Source: Ferruginibacter sp.
GTDB lineage: Bacteria > Bacteroidota > Bacteroidia > Chitinophagales > Chitinophagaceae
NCBI GenBank assembly: GCA_030831945.1
Contig: JAURKC010000004.1
Span: 186,001-250,000 of the forward strand
Direction: 5' to 3'
DNA length: 64,000 bases
The position numbers and the translations under genes were made by a program. The notes under the pieces were generated by a model, which saw only the letters and a list, made by a program, of their open reading frames with translations, was not told the origin of the DNA and did not search any database. Each line of letters starts with the position of its first letter. The first letter of the stretch is position 1. Shown one piece after another: positions 58,242 to 64,000 of this stretch.

Positions 58242-59615
58242 CTAAGAAACACTTGCTGAGCTGTCTATTTCATTCTTCCATTTACCCTTTTTGAAAAAGA
58301 TAAAAGAAGCTAAAAATACAAAGATCCAATAAATGATTTCATTACCCCAAGCAACTTCAAGGGATATGTAATTGACTTTCATAAATATCCAAGTGTAACA
58401 CATGTAAAATACGATAGCAATAATTTCAATGAGTAGGTTCACCGTTGTCTTTCCAGTTCCGGTAACCCCGTTGAGCCAAATATTGGCAATACTCATCACC
58501 ATCAAACCTATTGAAACTACTCTTAGCACTGGAATTCCATCGGTCATAAATTGATTATTCTGACCAAATAAAGTGAAGAATTGCTCAGGAAAAATATTGA
58601 CTATTAAACACATCATTGAGCAACATAAAAAACTTAGGATCATAATTCGACTAATCACTACTACTACTAAATCATTTCGCTGTTGTCCAATGATATTACT
58701 TACCATCGTATTAGAAGTAGCAGCAAATGCCCATACAAATACGCCTACTAATCCAAATACATTGCGCATAGTATTACTGATTGCTTTAGCTTCAGTACCC
58801 TTATCTTCTAAAAAAATAAAAAATACCAACCAAGTCCCCACGCTAATAACAAACTGAACGATAAGCGGAGCGGCTACTTTTACGATTTCTTTAGTTTTGG
58901 TTTTATCGAAACTATATTGCTTAAATAGTGAATATTCTTTGCGTAAACCAGTTTTATATAAAACCAATAATACTACTAGAAAACCTATCAATTCAGCAAT
59001 AACAGATGCTAGTGCAGCACCATTAAATCCCATTGCAGGAAATCCTGCATGACCAAAAATTAACAAGTAATCCAATAAGATATTTAACAGCGCCTCTGAA
59101 ATAAATCCGATGATGAGGTATCTGCTATTGAGAGAAGCCACCATAAAAGCATTCCCCATTTGAAATAAATAAAGAAAGGGGAGACCAAGAATCCTGATTT
59201 TTAAAAAACTCATTTCTACCGGAAAAGCTTCAGGAGCTAAGGTCTTTTGGAGAATGTAAGGAGCAATAAACCAAGTCAACAAAATACCAACTGCTGCAAA
59301 TTGTAAGCTGATTCTAATTCCCTGTGCCAAAATAATTTTAAAAGCCCCCGAATCGCCACTACCGGCATATTTAGAAAAAACAGACTGCATAGCATTATTA
59401 AGCCCATGTCCAACTACTGCAAAAATTAAATAATAAACGCCAGTAATTCCTGCATTCCCTAAAGATTCAGTACTCAAATTGCCTAAAAATATACTATTGG
59501 TAAGCATATTAATTTGAGGAATTAGCAATGCTAAAGTGATTGGAACTGCAATAGATAGTATTTGTTGATAGCTAACGGTTACTTTTAAATCTTTTATTGT
59601 GCTTACGCTTTCCAT
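58242..59615 (-). CDS. MATE-family efflux transporter
   Basis: The 457-residue protein has about 12 membrane helices in two related halves, typical of MATE (PF01554): ILSIAVPITLALLIPQINML, GVYYLIFAVVGHGLNNAMQS, GFPAMGFNGAALASVIAELI in the first half and VKVAAPLIVQFVISVGTWLV, FVWAFAATSNTMVSNIIGQQ, WLNGVTGTGKTTVNLLIEII in the second. It exports cationic drugs or metabolites in exchange for H+ or Na+. Its gene converges with rnpB, with 28 bases between them, and starts divergently from DUF3822 (43 bases apart). Confidence 0.93.
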   Translation of the reverse strand: MESVSTIKDLKVTVSYQQILSIAVPITLALLIPQINMLTNSIFLGNLSTESLGNAGITGVYYLIFAVVGHGLNNAMQSVFSKYAGSGDSGAFKIILAQGIRISLQFAAVGILLTWFIAPYILQKTLAPEAFPVEMSFLKIRILGLPFLYLFQMGNAFMVASLNSRYLIIGFISEALLNILLDYLLIFGHAGFPAMGFNGAALASVIAELIGFLVVLLVLYKTGLRKEYSLFKQYSFDKTKTKEIVKVAAPLIVQFVISVGTWLVFFIFLEDKGTEAKAISNTMRNVFGLVGVFVWAFAATSNTMVSNIIGQQRNDLVVVVISRIMILSFLCCSMMCLIVNIFPEQFFTLFGQNNQFMTDGIPVLRVVSIGLMVMSIANIWLNGVTGTGKTTVNLLIEIIAIVFYMCYTWIFMKVNYISLEVAWGNEIIYWIFVFLASFIFFKKGKWKNEIDSSASVS

Positions 59616-59658
59616 ATATCAGTAAAATTATCTTATTTTGCTATATTAAATTTAACTT

Positions 59659-60483
59659 TTGAATCCATTATTTAAAATTCAGCCAACAAGTATTGATTGT
59701 ACTAATGCTAAACTCTGCTTAGAAATTAGTTCACAGGGTTTTAGTTATGTCATAACCGATAATCAAACGGCAATGGCTTTATCCATTTATAATTTCAACG
59801 ACAGACCAACCGACGAACAAGCGGCTGAACAAATCGAAGAGATCATCAGCGAACAGCCTCTTTTACAAGATAATTTTGAGTCTACACATATTGTCTATAA
59901 TTATCCATCTTCAGTTTTACTTCCGCAAGAACTTTTTTATAATGCCGATCATAAAGCAATGCTTGAATTAGTATATGGAAATTGCAATCATCAAACTATA
60001 AAGTCTGATTTTATGCAAGCTGATGCTATTCATAATATTTATTGTATACCAGATATAATTGATCAATTAATTACTCGTCATTTTACTAATGCTAAACATA
60101 CCCATATCTTTTCTTTATTACCTAACTTGATTGCAGGATCAGAAAATTATTTGTACTGTATTTTTAGTCCTGGTGTAATGAAAACTATATTGAAAAAAGA
60201 GGGAAAACTTCAGGCTACTCAACTATTTGCCTTTAAAACTCCTGAAGATGCTGCTTATCATTTATTAAATCTTTGTCAAACCTTTGAAATAAACGTCAAT
60301 AATTGTGAACTACTATTGAGTGGAATGGTCACTGAAAATTCTGCTTTATATAAAGAATTATACAAATATTTCATTCAAATACGTTTAGAAGCTTTATCTA
60401 ATCAATTTCAATACCCCCAAGAAATTAATAACTATCCTAGTCATTATTTTAGTCATTTATTCTCAGTAGCAGCATGCGTATAA
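59659..60483 (+). CDS. DUF3822-family protein
   Basis: The 274-residue protein starts at TTG 59659: a stop codon lies just upstream in frame, and no ATG precedes the conserved N-terminal part (AKLCLEISSQGFSYVITDNQ). IVYNYPSSVLLPQELFYN and SDFMQADAIHNIYCIPDIID match the DUF3822 family, which resembles actin-like ATPase (FtsA/PilM) folds and is nearly confined to Bacteroidota. Function unknown. The 3' end overlaps rsmD by 10 bases, the arrangement commonly seen for this family, so the two are translationally coupled. Confidence 0.85.
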   Translation: MNPLFKIQPTSIDCTNAKLCLEISSQGFSYVITDNQTAMALSIYNFNDRPTDEQAAEQIEEIISEQPLLQDNFESTHIVYNYPSSVLLPQELFYNADHKAMLELVYGNCNHQTIKSDFMQADAIHNIYCIPDIIDQLITRHFTNAKHTHIFSLLPNLIAGSENYLYCIFSPGVMKTILKKEGKLQATQLFAFKTPEDAAYHLLNLCQTFEINVNNCELLLSGMVTENSALYKELYKYFIQIRLEALSNQFQYPQEINNYPSHYFSHLFSVAACV

Positions 60484-61010
60484 TTAGTGGTATTCATGGT
60501 GGTAGAAGGATCAACCCTCCTGCAAAAATGCCCTATACCCGGCCCACTACAGATATTGCCAAAGAAGGCCTTTTTAATGTCATTCAAAATAATCTTGACA
60601 TAGAATCACTAGCTGTTTTAGATCTTTTTGGAGGTACTGGATGTATCAGTTATGAACTGGCGAGTAGGGGAGCTGAGGATATTACGATTGTTGAGAAAGA
60701 CAGTTCAATGTATGATTTTATTAAAAAAACGGCCCTTGAACTTAAGTTTAGTAATTTTTTAGTGGTAAAATCAGATGTGTTTAAATTTATTGATAGTAGC
60801 ACCAAGCAATATGATTTCATTTTTGCTGGCCCACCTTATGCTTTGGCTACCATTGACCAATTGCCCATAAAAATTTTTGAGAAGAATCTTTTAAAACCAG
60901 GTGGATGGCTTGTTTTAGAACATACTCCAAGAAATGATTATAAAAAATTTGCTAACTACAAGACTGAACGAAATTATGGCACAACCATATTCTCAATTTT
61001 TATAATGTAA
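60474..61010 (+). CDS. rsmD: 16S rRNA (guanine966-N2)-methyltransferase, altered catalytic motif
   Basis: The 178-residue protein has the RsmD features: MRIISGIHGGRRINPPA, PTTDIAKEGLFNVIQNN, VLDLFGGTGCISYELASRGA (SAM-binding, 48-67), and VVKSDVFKFI. The catalytic motif is normally (D/N)PPY; here it reads FAGPPYALATIDQLP, with Gly119 (codon GGC) in place of Asp. The other residues are intact. Unless this is normal for the group, catalysis would be impaired or rely on another residue. It methylates G966 of 16S rRNA during 30S assembly. It overlaps the DUF3822 gene by 10 bases. Confidence 0.93.
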   Translation: MRIISGIHGGRRINPPAKMPYTRPTTDIAKEGLFNVIQNNLDIESLAVLDLFGGTGCISYELASRGAEDITIVEKDSSMYDFIKKTALELKFSNFLVVKSDVFKFIDSSTKQYDFIFAGPPYALATIDQLPIKIFEKNLLKPGGWLVLEHTPRNDYKKFANYKTERNYGTTIFSIFIM

Positions 61011-61067
61011 CAATACCCAATTTTTTTTCATACGTATTTTATATAGGCCAACCAACAGTACTTTATA

Positions 61068-61646
61068 ATGAAAAAAGAAGCTCTCCGGATTCATTTTAAG
61101 AAAAAACGATCTGAATTAACTGATCAAATGAAGTTAAAGATAGATGATTTATTGTTGATTCAGTTTCAAAAATTATTGATCGATATTCCTTCCAATATCA
61201 TGTCTTATTTAATTAAAGAAGATTCAAATGAATTTGATCCTCAATATATTATAGATTACTGCTCATTTAAAAATTTAGATATAACTATCAGTTTTCCAGT
61301 CATGCTAAAAGATTTTCATTCAGCAGAAATGATAGCGGTGGATGCAGCTTCTTCCTCAACGTTTATCACCAACGCCTATGGTATTCCAGAACCCAAGGAT
61401 GGTAATGAAATCTCACCAGAGCAACTTGATTTAGTGATCGTTCCTTTATTATGTTTCGATCAATTGGGTAATCGAGTGGGCTACGGGAAGGGTTATTATG
61501 ATCGTTTCTTAAAAAAATGCCGTAAAGATTGTATAAAAATTGGATTTAGTTACTTCTCTCCAATTGAACGCATTGAAGACATCAATGAATTCGATGTTCC
61601 GCTTGATTATGGTATTAGTCCAGACGCCATCCATGAATTTCACTAA
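61068..61646 (+). CDS. 5-formyltetrahydrofolate cyclo-ligase
   Basis: The 192-residue protein has the N-terminal LRIHFKKKRSELTDQ and the ligase signature DQLGNRVGYGKGYYDRFLKK (138-148 region, phosphate-binding, with the Gly-Lys-Gly-Tyr-Tyr-Asp core), and LDLVIVPLLCFD before it. It converts 5-formyl-THF to 5,10-methenyl-THF with ATP, rescuing folate lost to the stable formyl form. It lies 57 bases after rsmD and 57 before lpxK on the same strand, so these genes form a loose plus-strand series. Confidence 0.93.
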   Translation: MKKEALRIHFKKKRSELTDQMKLKIDDLLLIQFQKLLIDIPSNIMSYLIKEDSNEFDPQYIIDYCSFKNLDITISFPVMLKDFHSAEMIAVDAASSSTFITNAYGIPEPKDGNEISPEQLDLVIVPLLCFDQLGNRVGYGKGYYDRFLKKCRKDCIKIGFSYFSPIERIEDINEFDVPLDYGISPDAIHEFH

Positions 61647-61703
61647 ATTGCACTGTTGGCAGTTGTATGGCTAAGTATTTTATAAAATTTCAACCTATTC
61701 CTT

Positions 61704-62762
61704 GTGCTTAAAAGCTTTCGATACTTATTTCTTCCGTTTTCACTCCTCTATGGGATCATTCTATATAGCAGAAACTGGCTATTCGATAAAAAGTACCTAA
61801 AATCGGCGACTTTTAATTTCCCCATCATTTGTGTTGGTAATCTTGCAGTTGGTGGCACAGGAAAGACTCCCATGGTTGAATACCTTATCCGAATATTAGG
61901 AGATGACTACCAACTAGCTACGCTAAGTAGGGGATACAAAAGAAAAACAAAGGGTTTTGGTATAGCTAATGAAAATACTACCGCCCTAGAAATTGGTGAT
62001 GAGCCCATGCAATTTCACCTAAAATACCCCAAAACAACCGTTACCGTAGGCGAGGAGAGGTTAGCTGCCATACCTGAACTGCTTCAGGAACGTCCTAATA
62101 CCCAGGTTATTATATTAGATGATGCATTTCAACACCGTACAGTCAATGCGGGCTTAAATATACTATTGACGGAAAGAAAGAACTTGTATAGCAGGGACTT
62201 TTTTTTACCCGCAGGTGATCTAAGAGATACTACACATAGTGCATCCAGGGCGCAAATCATCATTGTTACTAAATGTAAAGATGCACTCAGTACCCAAAAA
62301 AGAGATTTGATAATCAATGAGTTACGACTAAATCCAAATCAAGCTATTTTTTTTACAGAGATAGTTTATGGCAAACCTTATCACCTTTTTAGCAAAGAAA
62401 ATTTTACGATTATTCCTGGAATGGATATGTTGTTGGTTTGCGGAATAGCAAGTCCAAAACCTTTAAAAGAATACCTTACCGCTATCGTTAGCACCTATGA
62501 TATGCTTCGGTACCCGGATCATCATATTTTTTCAATAGACGATCTACATGAAATCAAAAATCAATTCGATAAACTAAAATCTTCCAATAAGATCATACTG
62601 ACTACTGAAAAGGATAGTGTTCGTTTATTAAAATTTGAAAATGAGTTAAAATCCTACCCAATTTTTGTACTCCCTATCGAACATCACTTTTTATTCAATG
62701 ACGCTAAGCGTTTTTACGGACTTGTAAAAGAATATGTAGACTCCTTTCCAAAAATTCGATAG
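61704..62762 (+). CDS. lpxK: Tetraacyldisaccharide 4'-kinase
   Basis: The 352-residue protein starts at GTG 61704 (MLKSFRYLFLPFSLLYGIIL, with an N-terminal membrane helix) and has the LpxK Walker A CVGNLAVGGTGKTPMVEYL (46-60), LSRGYKRKTKGFG, GDEPMQFHLKYPKTTVTVGE and VIILDDAFQHRTVNAGLNIL (DDAFQH motif, catalytic Asp pair). It phosphorylates the lipid A disaccharide at 4', so the organism makes a classical lipid A core. The gene is complete and of normal length; it converges with the DEAD-box helicase gene, with 55 bases between stops. Confidence 0.96.
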   Translation: MLKSFRYLFLPFSLLYGIILYSRNWLFDKKYLKSATFNFPIICVGNLAVGGTGKTPMVEYLIRILGDDYQLATLSRGYKRKTKGFGIANENTTALEIGDEPMQFHLKYPKTTVTVGEERLAAIPELLQERPNTQVIILDDAFQHRTVNAGLNILLTERKNLYSRDFFLPAGDLRDTTHSASRAQIIIVTKCKDALSTQKRDLIINELRLNPNQAIFFTEIVYGKPYHLFSKENFTIIPGMDMLLVCGIASPKPLKEYLTAIVSTYDMLRYPDHHIFSIDDLHEIKNQFDKLKSSNKIILTTEKDSVRLLKFENELKSYPIFVLPIEHHFLFNDAKRFYGLVKEYVDSFPKIR

Positions 62763-62817
62763 TTTTTGAAAGGGGAAAAGGATTTAATCTAGGATCAAAC
62801 GGTACGATTTTGAATAT

Positions 62818-64000
62818 TTATTTAGCCACCGCAAACTTCACCTTCTTATTTTTAATCTTTTCATCTTTAATTAATTCCAATAATTCGCCCACTTTAAGCT
62901 TTCTAACGGCTACAAAAGAGAAGAAATCCTTCACTTCGATCAATCCTATATCCTCCTTCTTTAGTTTGCCAATTTTAGATAAAAAACCAACAATATCGAT
63001 CTTATTGACTTTATCTTTTTTTCCGGCAGCTATGAAAAGGGTGGACCATTTCGGTTTTTCAGGTAGTTCCAATCTTTCTGGCAACTCAATCGCTACAACT
63101 TCTTCGGTGATATAAGCTGGTAATTTTTCCTCTTCAGAAAGAATAAGTACTGATTTTCCTCCTGAATCCATTCTGGCGGTACGACCATTTCGATGCGTAT
63201 AAACATCTGCTGTAGCAGGTAAATGGTAATGAATAATGTATTTAATATCTGGAATATCCAATCCTCTTGATGCTAAATCTGTGGTTACCAATACATTAGA
63301 ACTACCATTTTTAAACTTACACATCGCACTTTCACGTTCTTGTTGCTCCATACCACCATGATAAAACACGTTGATAATCCCTTTTTCTTTGAGAATATTA
63401 CTCGTCCTTTCCACTGACTCACGATGATTACAAAAAACAATCATCGATTTATTACCAATCATACAAATTAAACGGAATAGACTGTCCGATTTATCCTTGT
63501 CAGGAGATAAAAGTGTCATCACTAATAACTCATCTGCTGCAGGTTTTTCATTGATAACACCTAAAAAATTCAGTTTGATAGGGTTTTTGAAGCCTATAAA
63601 ATCTGGTATGCCAACCGCTTCGGTGGCAGAAGTTAGTATCCTTTTTTTAACGGAAGGCAGTGAACCGATAATAAAAGACATTTCTTCTTGAAATCCCAAT
63701 TCAAGAGATTTGTCAAACTCATCTAGTACAAGGGTACTAATTTGTTCAAGTTTAAAGTTACTACGTCTAATATGGTCAGCTACACGCCCAGGAGTACCTA
63801 TAATAACTGCTGGAGATTGCTTTAAATTGTTTTCTTCGGTTTCCCTCTTATGGCCACCATAGCAGCAAGTCACCTTGAATCCAGTAGCCATTTTACGAAA
63901 AACCTCGTCAATTTGAATAGCAAGCTCTCTGGAGGGCACCAAAATTAAAGCTTGGACATTTTTAAGCGATGAATCGAGTAACTGGATCGTTGGTAGTAAA
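62818..64000 (-). CDS. DEAD/DEAH-box RNA helicase, DbpA-like, 5' end missing
   Basis: The frame stays open to the right edge: upstream of the internal TTG at 63942 it reads LLPTIQLLDSSLKNVQALIL, so the start lies outside. Visible motifs: Ia VPSRELA, Ib GTPGRVADH, II LVLDEFDKSLELGF (DEFD, not DEAD), III TSATEAV, IV VFCNHRESV, V TTDLASRGLDI and VI HRNGRTAR. The C-terminal domain (last 75 residues: WSTLFIAAGKKDKVNKIDIV, KDFFSFVAVRKLKVGELLEL) matches the RNA-binding DbpA domain that recognises 23S rRNA hairpin 92. It probably helps large-subunit assembly. The Gln motif and Walker A (motif I) are not visible. Confidence 0.92.
   Translation of the reverse strand, partial: LLPTIQLLDSSLKNVQALILVPSRELAIQIDEVFRKMATGFKVTCCYGGHKRETEENNLKQSPAVIIGTPGRVADHIRRSNFKLEQISTLVLDEFDKSLELGFQEEMSFIIGSLPSVKKRILTSATEAVGIPDFIGFKNPIKLNFLGVINEKPAADELLVMTLLSPDKDKSDSLFRLICMIGNKSMIVFCNHRESVERTSNILKEKGIINVFYHGGMEQQERESAMCKFKNGSSNVLVTTDLASRGLDIPDIKYIIHYHLPATADVYTHRNGRTARMDSGGKSVLILSEEEKLPAYITEEVVAIELPERLELPEKPKWSTLFIAAGKKDKVNKIDIVGFLSKIGKLKKEDIGLIEVKDFFSFVAVRKLKVGELLELIKDEKIKNKKVKFAVAK

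Overview
The window looks like a chromosomal segment of an AT-rich Bacteroidota bacterium, most likely in or near the Chitinophagaceae. The evidence is indirect but consistent. There are TAnnTTTG-type promoter boxes in front of rnpB and both tRNAs. Start sites lack strong Shine-Dalgarno sequences. Two proteins carry C-terminal type IX secretion (T9SS) sorting domains. There is a TonB-type outer-membrane receptor, a DUF3822-rsmD pair and many short secreted lipoproteins. No ribosomal RNA, prophage block, insertion sequence or CRISPR array was seen.

Layout: 1-7.1 kb is a surface-polysaccharide region (CmcI-like methyltransferase cut by the left edge, four family-2 glycosyltransferases, a YfhO-type membrane protein). 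7.2-10.7 kb has a TonB-type receptor and a DUF445 protein, followed by tRNA-His. 11.4-19.3 kb is a plus-strand block of cell-surface genes (OmpA-like lipoprotein, putative barrel, lipoprotein, small T9SS cargo) that ends in a 1757-residue repetitive protein resembling phage tail fibres. 19.7-32 kb is mainly housekeeping and envelope maintenance: phosphoesterase, S41 and S8 proteases, DinB-like protein, ispE, bifunctional nuclease, etfBA, TPR protein, tilS, rhomboid, rlmH and an unusual tRNA-Arg.

32.1-44.9 kb is an amino-sugar region. A six-gene minus-strand operon holds two exported Gfo/Idh/MocA proteins, NagX, a NagB-like deaminase, a sugar MFS transporter and an exported cupin. A sulfatase, a second NagX-like (DUF5009) membrane protein and nagA lie beyond three apparently unrelated genes (DinB, CDGSH, luciferase-like). 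Together they suggest uptake and catabolism of N-acetylglucosamine from a sulfated or otherwise modified glycan, possibly with transmembrane acetylation.

45-50.2 kb encodes a large T9SS-exported beta-propeller/IPT protein flanked by two lipoproteins. 50.4-53.1 kb is a DNA-damage-tolerance cassette (umuD, umuC, SRAP protein) with a perfect palindrome over the umuD start and heptameric short repeats around the umuC-SRAP junction. 53.2-64 kb holds an exported TIM-barrel protein, a thioredoxin beside a decayed apbE fragment, a P-type ATPase, rnpB, a MATE transporter, DUF3822-rsmD, 5-formyl-THF cyclo-ligase, lpxK and a DEAD-box helicase cut by the right edge.

No wholly new system can be proven from sequence alone. 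The strongest leads are the tRNA-Arg with a swapped 19:56 tertiary pair, the umuD palindrome, the heptamer repeats, the double-NagX sulfatase locus, the tail-fibre-like surface protein, and family members with altered catalytic motifs (RsmD, NagB).
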